Below, piece by piece: positions 50,661 through 58,875 of a stretch of 64,000 nt of DNA. The notes under the pieces were generated by a model that was not told the DNA's origin, made no database searches, and was given only the letters and a program-made list of their open reading frames with translations. Position 1 is the stretch's first letter. Each line of letters opens with the position of its first letter. The translations under genes and the position numbers were made by a program. Source of the DNA: Flavobacteriaceae bacterium R38 (lineage in GTDB: Bacteria > Bacteroidota > Bacteroidia > Flavobacteriales > Flavobacteriaceae); NCBI GenBank assembly GCA_009901575.1, contig WXYP01000005.1, forward strand, positions 62,001-126,000, given 5' to 3'.

Positions 50661-53327
50661 TCACAAATTAAACCGATACGTCGCTTTAATCAGAAATGTA
50701 TTTTGAGGTTGCTGGCTTAAAAGCTGATTATCTATAATATCTGTAAAACTATTATTCGGGTTTCCGGAGCCTGTAATACCTTGTGACCATACCAAAAAGA
50801 TTTCTGAACCCGGAATGTATTCCCAGCGTAACACCAGGTTAGAACGGAACTGCACAAAGGCAAAATCCGGATTTCCAAAGGTATAATCTGTATTTCCATC
50901 TGTATTTTCATCAACAGAAAACACATTATCATTAAAAGAAATCTGATTATCGTTATACAAAGTTACTCGTTCGCTTAAATTTTTGGCAGTTGCATTATTT
51001 ACATAATTGAAATTGGAATACCTGGCTCTGAATATAAAAGGCTGCCCATAATACTGAATAGTGAGATTCGGATTGATATTATAATTCATCCTTAAAGTCG
51101 TACTAAGTGTTTCCTGGTCAATCTCTCCTGTAATATATCGTGTAGTCCCATTAAAATCGGTTTGCGTCACATACTGTGTTTTACTAGGGTTTTCTGAAAA
51201 CTCTGTGGCTAATGACAAACTCAAAGCATTCATGGGCTGATATCTAAATCTCAATTCATACCTTCTAAACGCAAAATTATTTTGCTTTGCCTGGGAGTTT
51301 ACATGCCCCGCTACAACACTAAATCTTTTTCTTCGATCTGTCCCTACAAATAAGAATCCGATATTTTCTTCATTAAAACGCCAGCGAGGTCCTCCCCTTA
51401 AAATCGTGTTTGTGAAAATTCTGGGTTTGTGAATTGCGCCAAAATCTACAAACCAATTGTTTTTTAAATTAACATTTCCATTCAGTTCATATTCAATACG
51501 ATTATAATTCCCTTCAAAATCGTAGGTAGTAAACTGTTCAAAACCAATTCTCGCTCTTCGATACCAGCTTGTAGGTTTGTTGAACAAGCGTCGGATATTA
51601 AAATATTGCCGAATATCATCTGCCTGGCGTAAAAATCCTATATCGTTTAATTCCAATTCGGGAGAACGCCAGTTCCCTCCAATATTGTAACGCCAGTTTC
51701 CTCCTCCACTCTTTCCTATTTCCAATCTACCTCCTGTTCCGGTTAATGAAGTTCTTGTGGGATCTACTTCCACATGACTGGCATCCTCGCGTTGAAATAA
51801 ATGCGTAAGCGATCGTTGAGTAATTTCAATAGCTTCTGCACTCCCTCTCACATTACTCAACACTGCATTCCCTTCTACATAATACTTTCTATCCCTCCAA
51901 TTATGCCTAAAATCAATTCCTGCACTATATGCACTCTCCCTGAGAAAAGAAAGGTTATCTTCTAATTTACGATTGGTGGCCGTAAAAATTCCGCCTATAA
52001 AAGAATTTCGGTCATTAAAATCCTTTTGTACCCTCCCTACCAGGTAGTTGGTAAGAGGTTCTACTAATTCTTCTCTATTTTGTCCTACTTCCGGCAATTC
52101 ATTTAAAACATCCGGATTTGTATTCAATCCTATTTCTGCAAATTCTTTATCTGTTATACTTTCTAAAACACCAATAGACCAGCCATTTTTTGTTTTCCCG
52201 CTAAACTTAGCCGCTCCTAAAATGGTACTATTAGTAGGTATATTTTCAAATTCACCTCTACTAGCATCTGATGTAGTAAACCCTTGTGGGGTTCTTCCTA
52301 TTCGCCTTGAAAAGAATAAATTGTCTTGTCCGCCTCCAAAACGAAAGTCAAAAATATTTTTGTTTTCTACGAAGAATGGCCGGCGTTCCTGGAAAAAGAT
52401 TTCAAATCCGTCTAAAGCAATCGCTCCCGGATCTGCATCTACCTGTCCAAAATCCGGATTCACAGTTAAATCTAAAGTAAGATCGTTTGTGATTCCGATT
52501 TTAGCATCCAGGCCAACTGTAAGTTTTGAATCTCTCCCATCACGAAAAGGATTCCCTTCTTCTTCTTTAAAAGTATCTAACTGCCCTACAGTATAAGGTT
52601 GGATTTCCAGTTGTTTTTGCGGTTTCAACCCTTTGATTCCTCTTAACTCTCCAAATTCACTTACCCATCCCGGCGGATTGGCAGGTAAAGGTTGCCAAAG
52701 TGAGCGTTCCTCATTTTTAAAATACCTACGTGTAGATTGTAATCCCCAAACCTGCTCTTCTTCATTTCCAAATCGCAACTGACTCAATGGAATGCGCAAC
52801 TCTGCTGTCCAACCTTCTTCATCTATATTGGTTTTCACATACCAAATGGGATTCCAGCTACTATCAAAATTTCCATTATTTGAAATAAATTCATCTCCTT
52901 TTACTCCTGATGCAGAAATGGTGAATGAAAAGCCAGACCGGTCATCATTATAACTATCAATATTAATTTCTACCCAATCTCCGGGAAAATCATCACGCCT
53001 CCCCAGGCGTTTTTCAATGGTTTCCGGATCTTTCTGATAACACCTAAAGGCTACGTATAAGTTTTTATCGTCATAGACGATTTTCATTTTAGTCTGTTCT
53101 GTAGGAGGTGTTCCGTTATCCGGTTCGAACTCTACATAATCTGATGCCCACTCTACTATATTCCAGGCTTCTTCATTTATAAGGCCATCTATTTTTGGAG
53201 CAGCGATGTCTCCAATTGCCTTTGTAGTATATACTTTCTTTTCAATAGGAGTATTAGTTTCCTGTGCAGTTATACAGTTAAAACCAAGCAATACTCCTAT
53301 TAAAAGGCTCTTTATTTGAAAGCTCAT
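50661..53327 (-). CDS. DUF5916 outer-membrane protein with CBM9-like N-terminal domain
   Basis: An 888-residue secreted protein with signal peptide ending TAQ. Residues about 35-235 form a carbohydrate-binding module 9-like domain (KIDGLINEEAW, LYVAFRCYQKDPE, DWVEINIDSYND, WTAELRIPLSQL). The DUF5916 part follows with GLDAKIGITNDLTLDLTVNP, VDADPGAIALDGFEIFF and RRPFFVENKNIF. It ends in alternating strands with a terminal aromatic (FLIKATYRFNL), as in outer-membrane barrels. A binding or transport role for a glycan or peptide at the cell surface is inferred; no catalytic motif is seen. Confidence 0.85.
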   Translation of the reverse strand: MSFQIKSLLIGVLLGFNCITAQETNTPIEKKVYTTKAIGDIAAPKIDGLINEEAWNIVEWASDYVEFEPDNGTPPTEQTKMKIVYDDKNLYVAFRCYQKDPETIEKRLGRRDDFPGDWVEINIDSYNDDRSGFSFTISASGVKGDEFISNNGNFDSSWNPIWYVKTNIDEEGWTAELRIPLSQLRFGNEEEQVWGLQSTRRYFKNEERSLWQPLPANPPGWVSEFGELRGIKGLKPQKQLEIQPYTVGQLDTFKEEEGNPFRDGRDSKLTVGLDAKIGITNDLTLDLTVNPDFGQVDADPGAIALDGFEIFFQERRPFFVENKNIFDFRFGGGQDNLFFSRRIGRTPQGFTTSDASRGEFENIPTNSTILGAAKFSGKTKNGWSIGVLESITDKEFAEIGLNTNPDVLNELPEVGQNREELVEPLTNYLVGRVQKDFNDRNSFIGGIFTATNRKLEDNLSFLRESAYSAGIDFRHNWRDRKYYVEGNAVLSNVRGSAEAIEITQRSLTHLFQREDASHVEVDPTRTSLTGTGGRLEIGKSGGGNWRYNIGGNWRSPELELNDIGFLRQADDIRQYFNIRRLFNKPTSWYRRARIGFEQFTTYDFEGNYNRIEYELNGNVNLKNNWFVDFGAIHKPRIFTNTILRGGPRWRFNEENIGFLFVGTDRRKRFSVVAGHVNSQAKQNNFAFRRYELRFRYQPMNALSLSLATEFSENPSKTQYVTQTDFNGTTRYITGEIDQETLSTTLRMNYNINPNLTIQYYGQPFIFRARYSNFNYVNNATAKNLSERVTLYNDNQISFNDNVFSVDENTDGNTDYTFGNPDFAFVQFRSNLVLRWEYIPGSEIFLVWSQGITGSGNPNNSFTDIIDNQLLSQQPQNTFLIKATYRFNL

Positions 53328-53449
53328 TTAATAATTGGTTAGAGGTGTTTGTTAAAAAGAAAGACACCAAACCAATACACTTGTTACGCTATATATTATT
53401 TTTAACAAAACATTAACCGTAACTCATCATAAACAAGCTTAGAACACAA

Positions 53450-53956
53450 TTATTGACGATCAAAAACAAGTGTTACAGTGATATCCTCATCTACTTCTAC
53501 TTCACCTACTCCAAACACACCTCCCATAAGAGTTAAAGTATCGCCATCTAAATCTAAAGGAGTCTCAGTAATCATTCCATCAGATATTGTTATCAAAGTG
53601 GTTCCATCTAAAGACCAGGTTCCGGCAGTTAGGGTTGTAGTCTCAAGGCAATCAAGGGTTGCACCTCCTATATCTACAATAAGTTCTATATCAATTGCTG
53701 TAGAGTTAAAAGTACCATCTTCATTAAAAATAAGAATGATATTAAAACAGGGCAATTCTTCTAAAAACTCTTCTGAAGCATCACCATCGAAATTGGCATC
53801 AACAGCTTCAGAATAACGAAAAGAAGTCAAATCCCATGTACCAATAAGTGACGATGCTGTTGTTTCTTCAGATAATACATCTTCTGAATCATCAAAAGTG
53901 CAGGAAAATACGAATGCAGAAACTGCGATAAGTACAAAAAGTAATCTCGTTTTCAT
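53450..53956 (-). CDS. Lipocalin-like lipoprotein
   Basis: A 168-residue lipoprotein with lipobox ending at Cys19 (SAFVFSC) and a lipocalin-like single domain: LIGTWDLTSFRYSE at the first strand, FNIILIFNEDGTFNST, TAGTWSLDGTTLTIS-like text (TAGTWSLDGTTLITIS) and DGDTLTLMGG. This GTW...GTW pattern is common in small Bacteroidota lipoproteins of unknown ligand. An EF-hand-like loop DANFDGDASEEF at about 54-65 may bind calcium. It has its own unit, diverging from the ribosomal protein genes. Confidence 0.75.
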   Translation of the reverse strand: MKTRLLFVLIAVSAFVFSCTFDDSEDVLSEETTASSLIGTWDLTSFRYSEAVDANFDGDASEEFLEELPCFNIILIFNEDGTFNSTAIDIELIVDIGGATLDCLETTTLTAGTWSLDGTTLITISDGMITETPLDLDGDTLTLMGGVFGVGEVEVDEDITVTLVFDRQ

Positions 53957-54445
53957 GATTTAGGGCTTTAAAATATAATAACTAACGCTTTTTTTAAGGT
54001 AAAATTGCATGAAATTAAGAACAAAAACTCAGCAGCGAGCCCTTTTAAACAGTGAAGTTTATCTTTTACACGACGGTTTATGGGTGAAAACTATTATCTT
54101 CTGGCTGAGGGGACCTTATATTTTTTATTCCCACCCATTCCATCGTTTATTATCATGCAAATATCGAGTTCCAAATTCAAAAATTACCATATTTATTTAT
54201 AAAGATATTATTTAATGTTCACACAATTCTATATTGTACAATAAAACTTTCTTGAGTTTAAACTATATTTACACTTTATTATCTCATGAATAAGTCCTTT
54301 AAGAATCAAAGATTTACGGCAGTAAAAATATTCATATTCGATATTTGTTATTCCCATTAATAGTTGTACATTTGCACCCCTTAATCCCAATATTCAGTAG
54401 AATTGGGATGGGAAAGGAATGTTTAATTTTATAAAAAGAGTTAGT
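53957..54445. other. Intergenic region upstream of rplM
   Basis: About 490 bases between divergent genes. It contains the consensus rplM promoter and about 150 bases of leader text with AT-rich composition. A 68-codon frame at 54009-54215 shows no protein-like character and is not called. Confidence 0.6.
54345..54374 (+). promoter_or_regulatory. Promoter of the rplM ribosomal protein operon
   Basis: Exact TTG-N19-TACATTTG, 72 bases upstream of the GTG start chosen for rplM. Best promoter match in the window together with that of tRNA-Gln. Confidence 0.8.
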
Positions 54446-54901
54446 GTGGACACATTAAGCTACAAAACAATCTCGGCTAACAAGGCAACTGTAAACAAGC
54501 AGTGGGTTCTTGTTGACGCAGATGGTCAAACGCTGGGACGTCTTTCTTCTAAAGTAGCAAAGCTATTAAGAGGTAAGTACAAACCTAATTTCACACCGCA
54601 CGTTGATTGTGGAGATAATGTAGTAATTATCAACGCAGAAAAAATCAACTTAACAGGAAACAAATGGGATTCGAAACAATACGTTCGTCATACCGGATAT
54701 CCTGGTGGTCAAAGAATACGAAAGGTCAAAGAACTTTATGAAAAAGACCCTGCTCGTATCGTAGAAAAGTCAGTGAAAGGAATGCTTCCTAAAAACAAAT
54801 TAGGTGCAGATTTATTTCGCAATTTAAAAGTGTATGTAGGCGCTGAGCATAAACAAGAGGCTCAAAAACCTACTGCGATTAACTTAAACGATCTTAAGTA
54901 A
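54446..54901 (+). CDS. rplM: 50S ribosomal protein L13
   Basis: Ribosomal protein of the large subunit, needed for early assembly. Reading from the GTG gives MDTLSYKTISANKATVNKQW, the usual N-terminus in this phylum, and a normal length of 151 residues; an in-frame ATG 27 bases upstream (54419) would add nine residues with no counterpart in the family. The core VLVDADGQTLGRLSSKVAKL, VVIINAEKI and MLPKNKLGADLFRNLKVY is typical. rpsI begins directly after its stop codon. Confidence 0.95.
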   Translation: MDTLSYKTISANKATVNKQWVLVDADGQTLGRLSSKVAKLLRGKYKPNFTPHVDCGDNVVIINAEKINLTGNKWDSKQYVRHTGYPGGQRIRKVKELYEKDPARIVEKSVKGMLPKNKLGADLFRNLKVYVGAEHKQEAQKPTAINLNDLK

Positions 54902-55288
54902 ATGGAGGTTATTCACAAAATTGGCAGAAGAAAAACTGCTGTTGCGAGAGTATATGTTTCAGAAGGAAAAGGAAACATTACCATCAACAAAAAAGATTTA
55001 AATACTTACTTCCCTACAGCTACATTGCAGTACAAAGTAAAACAACCTTTATCATTAACTGATAATGTTGAGAACTTTGATGTAAAAGTAAATGTATACG
55101 GTGGTGGTATTACAGGGCAGGCAGAAGCTGTTCGCTTAGCAATCTCAAGAGCATTATGCGAAGTAGATGCAGAGCACAGATCTACTTTAAAACCTGAAGG
55201 TTTATTAACCAGAGATCCAAGAATGGTAGAGCGTAAAAAATTCGGTCAGAAGAAAGCGCGTAAAAAATTCCAGTTCTCGAAACGTTAA
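54902..55288 (+). CDS. rpsI: 30S ribosomal protein S9
   Basis: Small-subunit protein whose C-terminal tail reaches the P-site tRNA. The 128-residue length is normal, with IGRRKTAVARVYV at the N-terminus, VYGGGITGQAEAVRLAISRAL in the middle and the basic tail KKFGQKKARKKFQFSKR. Its start codon is directly after the rplM stop, so the two are translationally coupled. 227 bases without a gene separate it from rpsB. Confidence 0.98.
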   Translation: MEVIHKIGRRKTAVARVYVSEGKGNITINKKDLNTYFPTATLQYKVKQPLSLTDNVENFDVKVNVYGGGITGQAEAVRLAISRALCEVDAEHRSTLKPEGLLTRDPRMVERKKFGQKKARKKFQFSKR

Positions 55289-55515
55289 TATTCAAGCATT
55301 TTTTAATGATGTACTCTATAAAATGAGCATCATTAGAAAGCTGAAAAAATTATTTTAAAAAGTTCAATTGAAATATTGTTATTACCCAGAGATTCTAAAT
55401 ATTGATAATTATCAGATTTAGAACATGGTTAGTTTAGCATCCAAATGATGAAGGCGACTAGAAATTAGGACCACTTCAGCATTGCTAACTTCAACGGAAC
55501 GTAAACTATTAGAAA

Positions 55516-56337
55516 ATGGCAAAAATAGAAGTAAAAGATTTACTTGAGGCAGGTGTACACTTTGGACACCTCACAAGAAAATGGAATCCAAATATGGCTC
55601 CTTATATCTACATGGAGCGTAACGGGATTCACGTTATTAATTTATACAAAACTGCTGCTAAAATTCAAGAAGCTAATGAAGCTCTTAAAAAAATAGCGGC
55701 TTCTGGTAGAAAGATCTTATTTGTAGCTACCAAAAAACAAGCAAAAGATATCGTAGCAGAAAAAGCAGGGGGTGCAAATATGCCTTACATCACTGAAAGA
55801 TGGCCTGGAGGTATGCTTACTAACTTTGTTACCATCAGAAAAGCGGTTAAAAAAATGACTGCTATCGATAAGATGAAAAAAGATGGTACTTTCAATACAT
55901 TATCTAAAAAAGAACGTCTTCAGGTAGATCGTTTAAGAGCTAAGTTAGAGAAAAACTTAGGTTCTATAGCTGATATGACACGTTTACCAGGAGCATTGTT
56001 TGTAGTAGACACCATGCGTGAGCACATTGCTGTAAAAGAAGCTCAAAAATTAAACATTCCGATTTTCGCAATGGTTGATACAAATTCAGATCCAAGAGAT
56101 GTTGATTATGTAATACCATCTAACGATGATGCTTCTAAATCTATTGAAAACATTTTAACTCACGTAACTGCAGCTATTACTGAAGGGTTAAGCGAGAGAA
56201 AAGCTGACAAAGATGCTGCCAACGCTGCTAAAGCTGAAGAAAAAGCAGTTGCTGAAGCTCCTAAAGCCGAAGCTGCTCCTGTAGCTGAAGAAGCAGTTGC
56301 TGAAGCTAAAGAAACTGAAGCAAAAGAAGAAAAATAA
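55516..56337 (+). CDS. rpsB: 30S ribosomal protein S2
   Basis: Small-subunit protein of 273 residues. The core (about 1-225) has EAGVHFGHLTRKWNPNM, FVATKKQAKDIV, ERWPGGMLTN and FAMVDTNSDPRDVDY. The last 45 residues are a low-complexity Ala/Glu/Lys tail, frequent in this phylum and probably disordered. It is followed by tsf after 92 bases, the conserved order. The spacer upstream may hold a leader, although no promoter consensus is visible, so it could be part of the rplM-rpsI transcript. Confidence 0.98.
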   Translation: MAKIEVKDLLEAGVHFGHLTRKWNPNMAPYIYMERNGIHVINLYKTAAKIQEANEALKKIAASGRKILFVATKKQAKDIVAEKAGGANMPYITERWPGGMLTNFVTIRKAVKKMTAIDKMKKDGTFNTLSKKERLQVDRLRAKLEKNLGSIADMTRLPGALFVVDTMREHIAVKEAQKLNIPIFAMVDTNSDPRDVDYVIPSNDDASKSIENILTHVTAAITEGLSERKADKDAANAAKAEEKAVAEAPKAEAAPVAEEAVAEAKETEAKEEK

Positions 56338-56429
56338 TACTGATTTAATATTGAGGCTCTAAAATTCGATATGCTCTCAAGAGCAACAAACAATAAGAGT
56401 CAATAAATTAAAATTTAAAAGACAATAAA

Positions 56430-57254
56430 ATGGCAAAGATTACAGCCGCAGACGTAAATAAATTAAGAAAAACTACCGGTGCCGGTATGATGGATTGCAA
56501 AAAAGCACTAGTAGAAGCAGAAGGAGATTTCGATAAAGCAATTGAAGTACTTCGTAAAAAAGGTCAAAAAGTAGCTGCTAAAAGAGCCGACAGAGAATCT
56601 TCTGAAGGTGCTGTTATCGCAAAAGTTAATGATACTAAAACCAATGGTGTTATAGTTTCATTAAACTGCGAAACTGATTTTGTTGCTAAAAATGAATCTT
56701 TTATAAACCTTGCTACAGAATTAGCTGCTATCGCTTTAGAATACAACACTAAAGAAGAATTATTAAATGCTTCTTTTAATGGTATGACTGTAGCAGACAA
56801 ATTAACTGAGCAAACTGGAGTTATCGGTGAGAAAATAGAAATCGGTGATTTCAGAGCTTTAAACGCTCCTTTTGTAGGATCATACATTCACGCAGGTAAC
56901 AAAATAGCAACTTTAGTAGGTTTATCTGCAAGTGTAGACGGTGCTGAAACTATTGCAAAAGATGTTGCTATGCAAGCTGCTGCAATGAATCCTGTTGCTT
57001 TAAACGAAGATGGAGTAGATCAATCTATTATCGATAAAGAAATTGAAATTGCTAAAGATCAACTTCGTGCAGAAGGTAAGCCAGAAGCAATGTTAGAAAA
57101 TATCGCAAAAGGGAAATTAAAGCGTTTCTTCAAAGACAACACTTTATTAAACCAGGCTTTTATTAAAGATAACAAACAAAGTGTAGCTCAATATGTTCAA
57201 TCTGCCGGTTCAGATTTAACAGTTACAAATTTCGAAAGAGCTGCTCTTGGATAA
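56430..57254 (+). CDS. tsf: Elongation factor Ts
   Basis: Nucleotide exchange factor for EF-Tu, 274 residues. The N-terminal UBA-like domain has VNKLRKTTGAGMMDCKKAL; the core has VSLNCETDFVAKNESF, a hallmark of the family, and VGSYIHAGNKIATLVGL. Terminated by a strong hairpin after the stop. Last gene of the translation cluster starting at rplM. Confidence 0.98.
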   Translation: MAKITAADVNKLRKTTGAGMMDCKKALVEAEGDFDKAIEVLRKKGQKVAAKRADRESSEGAVIAKVNDTKTNGVIVSLNCETDFVAKNESFINLATELAAIALEYNTKEELLNASFNGMTVADKLTEQTGVIGEKIEIGDFRALNAPFVGSYIHAGNKIATLVGLSASVDGAETIAKDVAMQAAAMNPVALNEDGVDQSIIDKEIEIAKDQLRAEGKPEAMLENIAKGKLKRFFKDNTLLNQAFIKDNKQSVAQYVQSAGSDLTVTNFERAALG

Positions 57255-57291
57255 TAGTTATTAAAATAACTTTTTGAGTTATAGAAAATCT

Positions 57292-57320
57292 AAAAACCGT
57301 TCCTTATTGGAACGGTTTTT
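57292..57320 (+). terminator. Terminator after tsf
   Basis: 12-bp perfect stem AAAAACCGTTCC / GGAACGGTTTTT with a five-base loop and T-run. Confidence 0.9.
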
Positions 57321-57465
57321 TTATATCTATATATTTTCTAAATAAGTTTAGGTATAATAATCAGGATAAATTAAATATTTTTAATCCTGTTTATATGCAT
57401 TTCATTATTTTTACACCGTTTTAACCTAATTTAATCATTTTTGCATTATTCATCTTAACAAAAAC

Positions 57466-58173
57466 ATGCATTACAAAAGAATACTTTTAAAATTAAGCGG
57501 AGAAGCTCTTATGGGAGAGCGTCAATATGGTATAGATCCTAAAAGGTTAGCAGAATACGCAAAAGAAATAAAAGAAGTAGTCGACCTGGGTGTCGAAGTT
57601 GCTATTGTTATTGGAGGCGGAAATATCTTTAGAGGACTTGCAGGAGCAAGTAACGGAATGGATCGTGTACAAGGAGACCATATGGGTATGCTTGCTACTA
57701 TTATTAACGGTTTAGCTTTACAAAGCGCCCTGGAAGATGAAAAAATAGAAACTCGTTTACAATCTGCCATCAAAATCAATGAAGTATCAGAACCTTTTAT
57801 AAGAAGAAGAGCTATCAGGCATTTAGAAAAAAAGAGAGTTGTTATTTTTGGAGGAGGAACAGGAAACCCGTATTTCACAACAGATTCTGCCGCTGTATTG
57901 AGAGCTATAGAAATTGATGCAGATGTTATTTTAAAAGGTACCCGTGTTGATGGTATTTATTCATCAGACCCTGAAAAAAATAAAGATGCTACAAAATTTG
58001 ATTTTATTACTTTTGATGATGTTTTGAAAAAAGGGTTAAAAGTAATGGACACCACAGCTTTTACATTAAGCCAGGAAAACAATCTTCCGATCATTGTTTT
58101 TGACATGAACAAAGGCGGAAATCTGCTGAAAGTAGTTTCAGGAGATAAAATCGGAACTAAAGTAAATCTATAA
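57466..58173 (+). CDS. pyrH: UMP kinase
   Basis: Phosphorylates UMP to UDP in pyrimidine nucleotide synthesis. The 235-residue protein of the amino acid kinase fold begins [15 protein letters not shown] and has [43 protein letters not shown] and [15 protein letters not shown]. Length is usual. frr follows after 64 bases, the conserved neighbour in most bacteria; a terminator separates the pair from tsf upstream. Confidence 0.98.
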   Translation: MHYKRILLKLSGEALMGERQYGIDPKRLAEYAKEIKEVVDLGVEVAIVIGGGNIFRGLAGASNGMDRVQGDHMGMLATIINGLALQSALEDEKIETRLQSAIKINEVSEPFIRRRAIRHLEKKRVVIFGGGTGNPYFTTDSAAVLRAIEIDADVILKGTRVDGIYSSDPEKNKDATKFDFITFDDVLKKGLKVMDTTAFTLSQENNLPIIVFDMNKGGNLLKVVSGDKIGTKVNL

Positions 58174-58237
58174 AACCAAAACGGAAATCACCTTTGGTGT
58201 GATTTTTGAAAAGTTACTTTTATATAAAAATATAATC

Positions 58238-58792
58238 ATGAACGAAGAAATTGATTTTATTATGGATAGCACCAAAGAAGCCATGGGTGGTGCTATAAGT
58301 CATTTGGAAAAAGCATTAGTTAATATCAGAGCCGGTAAAGCAAGTCCGGTAATGCTCAACAATGTTTTTGTAGATTATTATGGCTCTCAAACACCTTTGA
58401 GTCAGGTAGCCAATATAAACACTCCTGATGCCAGAACAATATCTGTTCAGCCCTGGGAAAAGACAATGTTACAAGAAATTGAAAAAGCAATCATGGTTGC
58501 CAATTTAGGATTCAATCCTATGAATAATGGTGAAAGTGTCATTATAAATGTTCCTCCTTTAACCGAAGAACGCAGAAAAGACCTGGTAAAACAAGCAAAA
58601 ACTGAAGCTGAAGATGCTAAAGTAAGTATCAGAAATGCGCGTCAGGATGCTAATAAAGAAATTAAAAAACTTGAAATCTCTGAAGATCTTACTAAGAATA
58701 CAGAAGTAGATGTACAGGAGCTTACGGATAGCTATATTAAAAAAGTAGATGAAGTACTTACAGTTAAAGAAAAAGAAATCATGACTGTTTAG
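58238..58792 (+). CDS. frr: Ribosome recycling factor
   Basis: Splits post-termination ribosomes together with EF-G. From the ATG used here (MNEEIDFIMDSTKEAMGG) the protein has 184 residues, the family's usual length; an in-frame GTG or similar codon 13 residues upstream gives an N-terminus with no family match. Core text is VNIRAGKASPVMLNNVFVDY, ISVQPWEKTM, VIINVPPLTEERRKDL and NARQDANKEIKKLE. Confidence 0.97.
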   Translation: MNEEIDFIMDSTKEAMGGAISHLEKALVNIRAGKASPVMLNNVFVDYYGSQTPLSQVANINTPDARTISVQPWEKTMLQEIEKAIMVANLGFNPMNNGESVIINVPPLTEERRKDLVKQAKTEAEDAKVSIRNARQDANKEIKKLEISEDLTKNTEVDVQELTDSYIKKVDEVLTVKEKEIMTV

Positions 58793-58805
58793 TTAAAAAT
58801 TTTAT

Positions 58806-58842
58806 AAAAATAAAGCGACTTAAAAAGAGTCGCTTTATTTTT
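58806..58842 (+). terminator. Terminator after frr
   Basis: 15-bp perfect stem AAAAATAAAGCGACT / AGTCGCTTTATTTTT with a seven-base loop. Confidence 0.9.
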
Positions 58843-58875
58843 TTGTACCATTATGTTTTTAGTATAAAAAATTAA

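Noticed and set aside
54009-54215. 68-codon plus-strand frame upstream of rplM
   Set aside because: No signal peptide, domain or family resemblance, aromatic-rich random composition, and it occupies promoter-side AT-rich DNA.
54419-54445. ATG start nine codons upstream for rplM
   Set aside because: It adds residues absent from the family; the GTG gives the standard MDTLSYKT start and length.
55289-55515. Possible ribosomal-protein leader RNA upstream of rpsB
   Set aside because: Only weak stems such as GATG...CATC were seen, and no known leader pattern or promoter.
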